Positions 54,360 through 62,821 of a DNA stretch of 64,000 nucleotides are shown here, one piece after another; the stretch's first letter is position 1; every line of letters begins with the position of its first letter. Source of the DNA: VXNE01 sp965205735 (GTDB lineage: Bacteria > Pseudomonadota > Gammaproteobacteria > Pseudomonadales > Azotimanducaceae); the NCBI GenBank assembly GCA_965205735.1, contig OZ242179.1, positions 310,001-374,000 on the forward strand, in the 5' to 3' direction. The notes under the pieces are model-generated. The model was given only the letters and a program-made list of their open reading frames with translations, was not told where the DNA came from and made no database searches. The translations under genes were made by a program, and so were the position numbers.

Positions 54360-55538
54360 TTGAACCTGCACGAATATCAGGCAAAGCGACTGTTCGCCGA
54401 TTACGGAATGCCCGTGTCGCCCGGCATCGCCGCGGAAACCGCCGAGGAAGCTGTGGCGGCTGCGGTGGAGATTGGCGGTGCGCGCTGGGTCTGCAAGGTG
54501 CAGGTGCACGCCGGCGGAAGGGGCAAGGCAGGCGGAGTGAAGGTCGCAGAGTCTCTCGACGACGTGCGCGACTTCGCCGAGCGCCGGCTCGGCAAGCGCC
54601 TGGTCACAGTCCAGACGGACGCGAACGGGCAGCCGGTGAACAAGATATACGTCGAAGCATGTGCCGACGTCGCCCGCGAGTTGTACCTCGGAGCGGTAAT
54701 CGACCGCGCCTCGCGGCGCGTGGTGGTCATGGCATCGAGCGAGGGCGGCGTAGAGATCGAGCAGGTCGCCGCGCAGACACCGGAGAAGATCCTTCGGGCG
54801 GCGATCGATCCCTATGTGGGCCCCCAGCCACACCAGGGACGCGAGATGGCTTTTTCGCTCGGGCTCGAAGGGGCGCAGGTTCGGGAATTTGCCGATCTGT
54901 TTCTCAACTTGACGCGGATGTTCCACGCGTTGGATTGTTCCCTGGTCGAGATCAACCCCCTGGTGGTCACCGGCGAAGGCAAGATCCACTGTCTCGATGC
55001 GAAAATGAACATCGACAACAACGCGTTGTACCGCCAGCCGGCTTTGCGTGCGCTCCGCGACGCTTCCCAGGAGGATCCGCGGGAAGCGCAAGCCGATGCA
55101 TTCGGTCTCAACTACGTTGCCCTCGAAGGCAATATCGGCTGCATGGTCAACGGCGCGGGTCTGGCCATGGGCACGATGGACCTCGTGAAACTCTACGGCG
55201 GGAATCCGGCGAACTTCCTCGATGTCGGCGGCGGCGCGACGAAGGAGGCCGTGAGTGAAGCGTTCCGCATCATCCTGTCGGACCGGAACGTAAAGGCCGT
55301 GCTCATCAACATCTTCGGCGGCATCGTTTCCTGCGCGATCATCGCCGACGGCATCATCGGCGCGGTAACCGAAGTGGGAGTACGTGTGCCTGTCGTGGTG
55401 CGCTTCGAAGGCAACAACGCGCGGGTTGGAGCGGAGCGGCTCGCGGGCAGCGGCCTCGACCTCATCGCTGCCGAATCTCTCGCCGACGCAGCCGAGCAAG
55501 CCGTGAAGGCGGCGAGAGAGGCGGGAGAACGGGCGTGA
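54360..55538 (+). CDS. sucC: Succinyl-CoA ligase subunit beta
   Basis: SucC makes up the nucleotide-binding half of succinyl-CoA synthetase in the TCA cycle. Starting at the TTG at 54360 (LNLHEYQAKRLFADYG), it has 392 residues, close to E. coli SucC at 388. ATP-grasp parts KVQVHAGGRGKAGGV, VEINPLVVT and LDVGGGATKEAV are present. Its stop overlaps the sucD GTG by 4 nt. A -10-like TATAGT at 54283-54288 may be part of its promoter. Confidence 0.96.
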   Translation: MNLHEYQAKRLFADYGMPVSPGIAAETAEEAVAAAVEIGGARWVCKVQVHAGGRGKAGGVKVAESLDDVRDFAERRLGKRLVTVQTDANGQPVNKIYVEACADVARELYLGAVIDRASRRVVVMASSEGGVEIEQVAAQTPEKILRAAIDPYVGPQPHQGREMAFSLGLEGAQVREFADLFLNLTRMFHALDCSLVEINPLVVTGEGKIHCLDAKMNIDNNALYRQPALRALRDASQEDPREAQADAFGLNYVALEGNIGCMVNGAGLAMGTMDLVKLYGGNPANFLDVGGGATKEAVSEAFRIILSDRNVKAVLINIFGGIVSCAIIADGIIGAVTEVGVRVPVVVRFEGNNARVGAERLAGSGLDLIAAESLADAAEQAVKAAREAGERA

Positions 55539-56422
55539 GCATACTCGTCGATGCCGAGACACGAGTGCTTTGCCAAGGTTTCACAGGTTCCCAGGGGACT
55601 TTGCACAGCCGGCAGGCCATCGACTACGGTACTCGCCTCGTCGGCGGTGTAACACCGGGCAAGGGCGGCACCGAACACCTCGGTCTGCCGGTATTCGACA
55701 CGGTGCGGGAAGCGGCGGCGGCCACCGGCGCCACCGCTTCGGTGATCTATGTCCCCGCCGCGTTCTGCAAGGACTCGATTCTGGAGGCGCTCGACGCCGG
55801 GATCGAACTGATCGTCTGCATAACGGAAGGCATTCCAACGCTCGACATGCTGGCCGTGAAGGCGCGGATCGACCTGACCGACAGTCGCCTCATCGGTCCG
55901 AATTGTCCCGGCGTCATCACCCCCGTCGCCTGCAAGATCGGCATCATGCCGGCGGACATTCACTTGCCCGGGCGCGTTGGCGTCGTCTCGCGCTCGGGCA
56001 CGCTGACCTACGAGGCGGTCAAACAGACCACCGACATGGGTTTCGGCCAATCCACCTGTGTTGGCATTGGCGGCGATCCGATCCCGGCCAGCAGCTTCGT
56101 CGACATCCTGGAACTGTTCCAATCCGACGCTGCCACGGAAGCCATCGTCATGGTGGGTGAGATCGGCGGCACAGCGGAGGAGGAAGCGGCCGAATACATC
56201 GGCGCCAACGTGACAAAGCCCGTGGTGGCCTATATCGCGGGGGTCACCGCGCCGCCGGGCAAGCGGATGGGTCACGCCGGTGCGATTATCGCGGGCGGCA
56301 AGGGCACGGCCGAAGAGAAGCTGGCCGCGCTTGACGCGGCGGGCGTGCGGACCGTCCGGAGTCTCGCCGATATCGGCGCCGCGCTGGCGGAAATCACCGG
56401 GTGGGCGGGTCGGGATGTATAG
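55535..56422 (+). CDS. sucD: Succinyl-CoA ligase subunit alpha
   Basis: The 295 residues carry GFTGSQGTLHS, the CoA loop GGVTPGKGGTEHLG, SRSGTLTYEA and the phosphorylated His in RMGHAGAIIAGG. Paired with SucC it converts succinyl-CoA to succinate and makes ATP or GTP. The last codons and stop lie inside a 22-bp tandem repeat, so the natural C-terminus may have been altered by repeat expansion. Confidence 0.96.
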   Translation: MSILVDAETRVLCQGFTGSQGTLHSRQAIDYGTRLVGGVTPGKGGTEHLGLPVFDTVREAAAATGATASVIYVPAAFCKDSILEALDAGIELIVCITEGIPTLDMLAVKARIDLTDSRLIGPNCPGVITPVACKIGIMPADIHLPGRVGVVSRSGTLTYEAVKQTTDMGFGQSTCVGIGGDPIPASSFVDILELFQSDAATEAIVMVGEIGGTAEEEAAEYIGANVTKPVVAYIAGVTAPPGKRMGHAGAIIAGGKGTAEEKLAALDAAGVRTVRSLADIGAALAEITGWAGRDV

Positions 56423-56492
56423 GTCGGCGGGTCGGGATGTATAGGTCGGCGGGTCGGGATGCATAGGTGGCCGGGTCGGGATGCATAGCGGC
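56405..56492 (+). repeat. 22-bp tandem repeat, four copies, overlapping the sucD stop
   Basis: GGGTCGGGATG recurs at exactly 22-nt steps (56407, 56429, 56451, 56473), with the rest of each unit nearly constant (TATAGGTCGGC or a close variant). The sucD stop TAG is in the first unit. There are no spacers, so it is not a CRISPR. A perfect 14-bp palindrome follows at 56506-56519. Confidence 0.9.
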
Positions 56493-56529
56493 AGGACCGT
56501 TGCCGATCCGGGCCCGGATTGAAACTGGA

Positions 56530-56559
56530 TTGAAAAAAAGCGGCGACGAACCCATATAA
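56530..56559 (+). promoter_or_regulatory. Sigma32 heat-shock promoter of htpG
   Basis: TTGAAA (56530-56535), a 15-nt gap and CCCATATAA (56551-56559) match the sigma32 pattern (CTTGAAA with a CCCCATNT -10). It sits about 130 nt before the htpG ATG, so a leader of about 120 nt is expected. Confidence 0.75.
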
Positions 56560-56687
56560 GCTCGCCATAAGCCGGTGCCTTGCGCTTCGCCTACGAGTCG
56601 GCGGGCAGGCAAAGCCAAGGTGTCAGGGCCCTGATGGCCTTGCCGGCGTGCGCAAACCAACGCCGGCTGGCACCAAGCGGTAGACCT

Positions 56688-58553
56688 ATGACGATCGAGA
56701 CACGCGGATTTCAGACCGAAGCCAGGCAATTGCTCCACCTGATGATTCACTCCCTGTATTCCGACAGGGAGATATTCCTGCGCGAACTCATTTCGAACGC
56801 CTCTGACGCCATCGACAAACTGCGTTTCGAGTCCCTTATCAACGACACGCTGATTGCCGATGATCCGGAGTTCAAGATCCGCATCGACTTCGACGCGGAC
56901 GCCAAGACGCTCATCGTTGCCGACAATGGCATCGGCATGACCCGCGAGGAGGTGATCGAGCAGTTGGGCACCATCGCGAAATCCGGAACGGCCGAGTTTT
57001 TCGAGCGCCTTACCGGAGATCAGCGTCAGGACGCGCAGCTCATCGGCCAGTTCGGCGTCGGTTTCTATAGCGCGTTCATGGCTGCCGACGAAGTCGAAGT
57101 GCTAACGCGCAAGGCGGGAACCGCCCAGGGAACGCGCTGGAAGTCGAAAGGGGAGGACGATTTCACCGTCGAGGAAGCCGAGTCGGAGCGCGGCACGCGC
57201 GTCGTGCTGCATCTCAAGCCCGACGCGGAGGAATTCGCCGAAGCATTCCGGCTCAAGACGATCGTGCGCAAATACTCGGACCACATAGGCGTTCCGGTGG
57301 TCATGCGGGGGGAAACCGCCGGCGACGAGGACGGCGAGGGCGAAGACGCCGAGAGCGTGCCCGAGGAGGAGGTGATCAATTCTGCCACCGCGCTTTGGGC
57401 TCGCTCGCGCAGCGAGATCAAGGACGACGAATACCAGGAGTTCTACAAGCATATCTCCCACGACTTCGAAGATTCCCTGGCCTGGAGCCACAACAGGGTG
57501 GAGGGGAAACTCGAATACACGAGCCTCGTCTTCGTTCCCCGTCGCGCCCCGTTCGACTTGTGGAACCGGGAGTCCCCGCGCGGTCTGAAGCTCTATGTGC
57601 AACGCGTGTTCATCATGGACGACGCCGAGCAGTTCCTGCCGCTGTACCTGCGCTTCGTCAGGGGCATCGTCGACTCCAACGATCTGCCGCTCAACGTATC
57701 CCGCGAGATCCTGCAGCAGGATCCGGCGGTTACCACGATCAAGCACGCGCTCGCCAAACGCGTTCTCGATACGTTGTCGAAACTCGATGGCGACGATTAC
57801 CATAACTTCTGGGACGAGTTCGGCCAGGTTCTGAAGGAGGGGATTGCCGAGGACTTCGTCAATCGGGAAGCGATCATGAAGCTGCTGCGCTTTTCGTCCA
57901 CCGAGAGGGATGGCGCGGAACAGCGCACTTCTCTAGCTGACTATGTCGGACGCATGCAGGAAAGTCAGAAAAAGGTCTACTACCTCATCGCAGACAACCT
58001 TTTGGCCGCGAGACAAAGCCCGCACATCGAAGTATTCAAACAGCGGGGCATCGAGGTATTGCTCCTGACCGACCGGATTGACGAGTGGTTCATGACATTC
58101 GTCAACGAATTCGATGGAAAGCAGTTGCAGGATGTAACCCGGGGAGAACTCGACCTGGACGGCGAGGCGAAGCCCGAGGATCAGGCTGACGACGACGCCC
58201 TGGCCAAGCGCATCAAGGACGTACTGGAGGATCGCGTCGAGAGCGTGCGCCGCTCGACGCGGCTGACAGACTCGCCGGCGTGCCTGGTGCTCGGCGAACA
58301 TGACATAGGCGCCCAAATGCGGCGGCTGATGGAAGCTAGCGGGCAATCGGTGCCCGACTCCAAGCCGCACTTCGAATTCAATCCAGACCATCCCCTGGTA
58401 TTGAAACTGGACGGAGAGGCTGACGAGGAACGTTTCGGCGACTTGGTGAAGCTGTTGTTCGACCAGGCCAGTCTGGCCGAGGGGCAGTCGCTCGCCGACC
58501 CCGGCGACTATGTTCGCCGAGTCAATTCCCTACTGCTCGAACTGCTCGCGTGA
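56688..58553 (+). CDS. htpG: Molecular chaperone HtpG (Hsp90)
   Basis: The 621 residues are an ATP-dependent cytoplasmic Hsp90. The GHKL ATPase region has LHLMIHSLYSDREIFLRELI, NASDAIDKLRFES, ADNGIGMTREEV and GQFGVGFYSAFM. The middle client domain has PLNVSREILQQD. The C-terminal dimer domain is complete. MTIETRGFQTEA aligns with E. coli HtpG (ETRGFQSEV), fixing the ATG at 56688. The nearby sigma32 promoter fits its stress role. Confidence 0.97.
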   Translation: MTIETRGFQTEARQLLHLMIHSLYSDREIFLRELISNASDAIDKLRFESLINDTLIADDPEFKIRIDFDADAKTLIVADNGIGMTREEVIEQLGTIAKSGTAEFFERLTGDQRQDAQLIGQFGVGFYSAFMAADEVEVLTRKAGTAQGTRWKSKGEDDFTVEEAESERGTRVVLHLKPDAEEFAEAFRLKTIVRKYSDHIGVPVVMRGETAGDEDGEGEDAESVPEEEVINSATALWARSRSEIKDDEYQEFYKHISHDFEDSLAWSHNRVEGKLEYTSLVFVPRRAPFDLWNRESPRGLKLYVQRVFIMDDAEQFLPLYLRFVRGIVDSNDLPLNVSREILQQDPAVTTIKHALAKRVLDTLSKLDGDDYHNFWDEFGQVLKEGIAEDFVNREAIMKLLRFSSTERDGAEQRTSLADYVGRMQESQKKVYYLIADNLLAARQSPHIEVFKQRGIEVLLLTDRIDEWFMTFVNEFDGKQLQDVTRGELDLDGEAKPEDQADDDALAKRIKDVLEDRVESVRRSTRLTDSPACLVLGEHDIGAQMRRLMEASGQSVPDSKPHFEFNPDHPLVLKLDGEADEERFGDLVKLLFDQASLAEGQSLADPGDYVRRVNSLLLELLA

Positions 58554-58623
58554 AGGATTGGGCTGGAATGTGCGGCGCGCACGACCGCCTGTCGCGATCG
58601 CCAGCGTCACGACCGCAGCGAAT

Positions 58624-58680
58624 TTGACCTAAAAAACTAATTTAACAATGAGTTAAATAACTATCCTCTAATTTTATAAA
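58624..58680 (+). promoter_or_regulatory. AT-rich upstream region of gpsA with a 19-bp palindrome
   Basis: In a GC-rich genome this stretch is strikingly AT-rich. It has TTGACC at 58624, the perfect inverted repeat ATTTAAC-AATGA-GTTAAAT at 58640-58658, and TATAAA at 58675-58680. Several -10 candidates exist but spacing to a single -35 is not ideal. It is a likely promoter with a possible operator for gpsA and its downstream genes. Confidence 0.5.
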
Positions 58681-58775
58681 AGTCCGTGGTTGTCTCCCGG
58701 CCACAGTTCGACCGGCTGAAACCGACGGCGCGGGCGTTTGCTAACATAGTCCGCTCGACGGACGAGAACCTCGTT

Positions 58776-59801
58776 ATGCAAGCGGCCATCGTCGGCGCAG
58801 GAAATTTCGGTACGGCCATTGCGAACATCATCGCCAAGAATGGCCATTGCACGCACCTCTGTATGCGCGATGCCGAACAATTGGCCGACATGCGCGCCCA
58901 CAGAGAGAACAGGCGCTATCTGAAGGGTTTTCCCCTGGAACGCAATGTGATCCCGACCTGCGACATGACGATCGCGGTCGGTACGAGCGACATCGTATTC
59001 CTGACCGTTCCCAGCGCATCGTTCAGGGAAGTGACCCGGGAGGTCGCGCCATACGCGAAGCCCGGCGCGTTCGTTGTCAGCGGCACGAAGGGCGTCGAAG
59101 CCGAAGGGTTTCACCTGATGAGCCAGATCCTTGACGAACTGTTGCCGCAATGTGCGACAGGTGTCATCAGCGGGCCGAACCTGGCGGAAGAAATTGCGGA
59201 CAAACATTATGCGGGGACCGTTGTGGCGAGCCGCAGCGAGGCCCTGCGCGAAGCCGTGCAGACAGTGCTTCGCAGCGCCGAGTTCCGCGTCTATTCCAGC
59301 GCGGACGTCTACGGCGTGGAGTTGGGCGGGGCGCTCAAGAACATCTACGCGATCATTTGCGGCATGGCTTCGGCGCTCGAGGTGGGGCAGAACACCGTGG
59401 GCATGCTGATCACGCGCAGCTTGGCCGAAATGAGCCGCTTTGCGGTTTCCCTTGGTGCCAATCCGTTCACTTTTCTCGGGTTGGCGGGCGTCGGTGACTT
59501 GTTCGTTACGTGCACTTCGCCCCTCAGTCGAAACTTTCAACTCGGCTATCGCGTCGCCAAGGGAGACACGCTGGATGAGGCAATGGATCAACTCGGCAAG
59601 TTGGCCGAAGGGGTCAACACCCTCGCGGTGGTCCGCGACAAGAGCATTGAGCTGGATGTTTACATGCCATTGATGGAAGGGCTGCACGACGTGTTGTTCA
59701 ACGGCGCGGACATCGCCGCCGTGATCGCCGGGCTCATGACGGGCGAGGCGGTGGTTGATGTCGAATTCGCCGCGCCGAGGACCTGGAGCTACGAACGTTG
59801 A
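58776..59801 (+). CDS. gpsA: Glycerol-3-phosphate dehydrogenase (NAD(P)+)
   Basis: GpsA makes sn-glycerol-3-phosphate from dihydroxyacetone phosphate for phospholipid synthesis. From the ATG at 58776 the 341 residues start AAIVGAGNFGTAIANIIAK. VSGTKGVE, ISGPNLAEEIA and the active-site Lys in GALKNIYAI are present. The frame is open upstream, but GpsA homologues begin here. Its stop overlaps the DUF4892 gene start as TTGA. Confidence 0.95.
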   Translation: MQAAIVGAGNFGTAIANIIAKNGHCTHLCMRDAEQLADMRAHRENRRYLKGFPLERNVIPTCDMTIAVGTSDIVFLTVPSASFREVTREVAPYAKPGAFVVSGTKGVEAEGFHLMSQILDELLPQCATGVISGPNLAEEIADKHYAGTVVASRSEALREAVQTVLRSAEFRVYSSADVYGVELGGALKNIYAIICGMASALEVGQNTVGMLITRSLAEMSRFAVSLGANPFTFLGLAGVGDLFVTCTSPLSRNFQLGYRVAKGDTLDEAMDQLGKLAEGVNTLAVVRDKSIELDVYMPLMEGLHDVLFNGADIAAVIAGLMTGEAVVDVEFAAPRTWSYER

Positions 59802-60703
59802 AGTGGCACGGCTTCATGGTCGCCCTCGTCGCGGTATCGACGCACGCCGAGCAAGACACTGCCGGTGCGCGCGACCCCGACGGCATCGATCGCTTTCCGC
59901 GCTCCTGGATCGTGGAATATGAAGAAGTCGCCGAATCCCTGCCGTACCGGTTCGTCACGGCGCCGGTCGACAAGATTCGCCAGGACCTGCGCATCGAAGG
60001 TGTGCGGGTCGCGGGTCCGGTCCAGCGTGTGACCTATCGCATTCCCGATGGCGAGCAACTCGACGATATCTCGGAGCACTATCGGGAGATCCTGGGCGCG
60101 GGGGGATCCGGCATCGTGTTCTACTGCGAGGGGCCGGATTGCGGTCGCAGCACGATCTGGGCGCACGACGTATTCGGCATTCCCATCCTTGTCGCCCCGA
60201 ATCGCAGCCAACGCTTTCTGGCGGCGTCGACAATGATCGACGGGGTGGCGAAACTCGTTGCCGTGTACGCCGTGCAGCGCGGCAACCGGCGTCTATATGC
60301 GCACGTAGAAGTGGTCGTGCCGGACGACGAAGTCGTTTTCGACACCAATCGAACGCTCGCGGAGACCCTGGCGCGAACGGGCTACGCGGTTATCGATGGC
60401 GTCATTCCCGACAAGGTGGGCGCGCTGTCCGAGGAAGACATGGCGAAGATCGAGAGCGTCGCGGCCACCTTGGAACCGTTTGGTCGCGAGACCATTCACG
60501 TCGTTTGCCATCTGTATGGATCCGAATCGGTGGATGATTTGAAACAGTCGTCCGAGCACTGCGCCGCGACGGCCGCGGAAATCCTGGAGCGCGTCGGCGG
60601 CGTTGCCGCGCAGGCGCACGGATTGGGACCCCTCGGCCCTCGAGATGCGCTGGCAAAACCTCGGGTGGAGTTGGTGTTGCCCTACCGTCTGCGCAGTGAA
60701 TGA
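59798..60703 (+). CDS. DUF4892 domain protein, probably exported
   Basis: The 301 residues start with a short hydrophobic signal-like segment (FMVALVAVSTHA), then a domain with PRSWIVEYEE, DGEQLDDISEHYREIL, VFYCEGPDCGRSTIWAH and VFDTNRTLAETL that matches DUF4892 of gammaproteobacteria. The C-terminus contains an OmpA-like helix-strand arrangement. Function is unknown. The TTG at 59798 lies in the gpsA stop; ATG at 59816 is the alternative. Confidence 0.75.
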   Translation: MKWHGFMVALVAVSTHAEQDTAGARDPDGIDRFPRSWIVEYEEVAESLPYRFVTAPVDKIRQDLRIEGVRVAGPVQRVTYRIPDGEQLDDISEHYREILGAGGSGIVFYCEGPDCGRSTIWAHDVFGIPILVAPNRSQRFLAASTMIDGVAKLVAVYAVQRGNRRLYAHVEVVVPDDEVVFDTNRTLAETLARTGYAVIDGVIPDKVGALSEEDMAKIESVAATLEPFGRETIHVVCHLYGSESVDDLKQSSEHCAATAAEILERVGGVAAQAHGLGPLGPRDALAKPRVELVLPYRLRSE

Positions 60704-61679
60704 AAGTGTCGATGCCCTGATCGACGCGTGCGCGGACCGCCTGGCGCGGGAGCCCCTCGCGTTCGGCCACGGTGGCGCGAATCCTCGGAGCGAGGCGCAG
60801 CTGCTGGTGATGGGGTTTCTTGAAAATCACCCGCTGGACGAGAATGCGCGCGGGGCGCTGCGCGACCTCCTCGAACGCCGGATCGACCAGCGCGTGCCTT
60901 CAGCGTATCTCACCGGGGAAGCGTGGTTTGCAGATCGATGGTTTGCCGTCCAGCCGGGGGTGATGATTCCGCGGTCGCCCATACAGGAACTCATTCGGTG
61001 CGGTTTCCGGCCCTGGCGGCGCCGTCCGCCGGAGACGGTGCTCGACATCTGTTGCGGTACGGGCTGTCTTGGCATCGCGACGGCGCTTCGGTTTCCCGAC
61101 GCTCGCATCACGCTCGCCGATGTCGACGAAGCAGCGGTAGCAAACGCGCGGATGAATATCGAGCGTTTCTCCCTTGTCGGTCGCGTCGAAGCGCGGCTGT
61201 CCGATCTTTTCGATGGGCTTGATCACCAGGTCTTCGATCTGGTGCTTGCCAATCCACCCTACGTCCCGCGGCCCGAGTTCCTTGCGCTGCCACCGGAGTA
61301 CGCCCACGAACCCCGGCGCGGACTGGAGGCGGGCGCGGACGGCCTCGACTGTTGGCGTCGACTCATGGCCGGAATCGTTCCCTGGCTCAGCACCGATGGC
61401 TTGCTCGTCGGAGAAGCGGGTAACACGGCAGCGGCCCTCGGCGCTGCGTTTCGCGATCTGCCTTTCGTGTGGCCCGAGATCGCGCGGGCAGAGCGGCTGT
61501 CCGACGGCGGTTTCGGCGTGTTCGTGCTCGACGCTTGTGCGTTGACTTGTCAACCGGCGAGCGACTCCCGATACTTCCACGGAACAAACGCCGCCGGGAG
61601 CGCCAACGACCAACGATGCGCGACGAACGGCGGTAGAGGTGTTCAGTTCTGTTCGCGCAAGCGGCGTAGTGTAGATTCC
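60696..61679 (+). CDS. prmB: Ribosomal protein L3 glutamine methyltransferase PrmB, in frame with aroC (no stop between)
   Basis: PrmB methylates a Gln of ribosomal protein L3. From the GTG at 60696 the HemK/PrmB fold is clear: YLTGEAWFADRWFAVQPGVM, LDICCGTGCLGIATALRFP for SAM, and NPPYVPRPEFLALP for the catalytic NPPY. The PrmB part ends near 61535 (GFGVFVLDA). The frame stays open through about 45 more codons of low resemblance to anything and enters aroC in frame, so one 685-residue polypeptide is encoded unless aroC is started at its own ATG. The prmB-aroC order is common; fusion is not. Confidence 0.88.
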
Positions 61680-62753
61680 ATGCCCGGCAACACCTTTGGA
61701 CAAGCGTTTACGCTGACAACTTTCGGCGAGAGCCACGGCGTTGCGATGGGTGCTGTGGTAGATGGCTGTCCCCCCGGTCTGGCGCTGTCGGAGGCCGACC
61801 TGCAGGTCGATCTCGACCGGCGTCGTCCCGGGCAATCGAAATACACGACGCAGCGACGCGAGCCGGACCAGGTGAAGATGCTGTCCGGCGTATTCGAAGG
61901 CGTTACCACCGGCACGCCGATCGGGCTCGTCATCGAGAACGTGGATCAGCGCTCGCGCGACTACAGCGCCGTGAAGGACCAGGTGCGACCGGCGCACGCG
62001 GACTACACCTACCTCAAGAAGTACGGCGTGCGCGACTATAGGGGCGGCGGCCGCGCTTCCGCTCGGGAGACCGCCATGCGCGTCGCCGCGGGCGCCATCG
62101 CGCGGAAGTACCTTGCCGAGCAATACGGGGTGTCGGTGCGCGGGTATCTGGCCGGCATCGGCGATATCGCGCCGCGCAAGCTCGATTGGGACGCCATCGA
62201 CGCCAACCCGTTCTTCTGTCCGGATCCGGACATCGTCGACGATATCGCATCCCTGATCGACGAGTTGCGCGCCGCGGGCGACTCCATTGGAGCGCGGATC
62301 AACGTGGTCGCATCGAATCCGCCGGTCGGCCTCGGGGAACCCGTATTCGGCAAGCTCGACGCCGATATCGCCGGGGCGTTGATGGGCATCAACGCGGTCA
62401 AGGGCGTCGAGTTCGGCGCCGGTTTCGACGTCGTGCGCCAACGCGGCAGCGAACACCGCGACGAAATACGCGCCAGCGGCTTCCTGAAGAACGATGCGGG
62501 CGGCGTGCTTGGCGGCATCTCCTCAGGCCAGGACATCGTGGTCAGCATCGCCTTGAAGCCGACATCGAGCCTCGCCATACCCGGCAAGAGCATCGATACC
62601 TCGGGCAACGAGGTGGAGGTGGTGACAACCGGGCGCCACGACCCGTGTGTCGGTCTTCGCGCGGCCCCGATCGCCGAAGCGATGGTGGCGATGGTCCTCA
62701 TGGATCACTTGCTTCGGGACCGCGCCCAGAACGCGTCAGTGAGTCGCGAGTAG
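61680..62753 (+). CDS. aroC: Chorismate synthase
   Basis: AroC converts EPSP to chorismate with reduced FMN, the last step of the shikimate pathway. The 357 residues from the ATG at 61680 begin PGNTFGQAFTLTTFGESHG and include GRASARETAMRVAAGA, CPDPDIVDDI and GRHDPCVGLRAAPI, all chorismate synthase signatures. No ribosome binding site of note precedes the ATG, which adds to the question of whether it is made as part of a prmB fusion. Confidence 0.95.
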   Translation: MPGNTFGQAFTLTTFGESHGVAMGAVVDGCPPGLALSEADLQVDLDRRRPGQSKYTTQRREPDQVKMLSGVFEGVTTGTPIGLVIENVDQRSRDYSAVKDQVRPAHADYTYLKKYGVRDYRGGGRASARETAMRVAAGAIARKYLAEQYGVSVRGYLAGIGDIAPRKLDWDAIDANPFFCPDPDIVDDIASLIDELRAAGDSIGARINVVASNPPVGLGEPVFGKLDADIAGALMGINAVKGVEFGAGFDVVRQRGSEHRDEIRASGFLKNDAGGVLGGISSGQDIVVSIALKPTSSLAIPGKSIDTSGNEVEVVTTGRHDPCVGLRAAPIAEAMVAMVLMDHLLRDRAQNASVSRE

Positions 62754-62794
62754 CAATCCAGCCCGAGATAGCCCGGCCAGCCCGCATCTCGCAC

Positions 62795-62821
62795 CCGCCG
62801 CCCGCTAGGGCGACGGTTTTT
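62795..62821 (+). terminator. Rho-independent terminator of aroC
   Basis: CCGCCGCCC and GGGCGACGG form a nine-pair stem with one C-A mismatch around a GCTA loop, followed by TTTTT (62817-62821). It ends the plus-strand operon about 42 nt after the aroC stop and overlaps the last codons of hen1 on the other strand. Confidence 0.8.

Noticed and set aside
56405..56492. CRISPR array
   Set aside because: The 22-bp units are directly abutting with no unique spacers and no cas genes are present in the window.
56506..56519. Terminator at the ATCCGGGCCCGGAT palindrome
   Set aside because: There is no loop and no T-run after it; A-rich sequence belonging to the htpG promoter follows.
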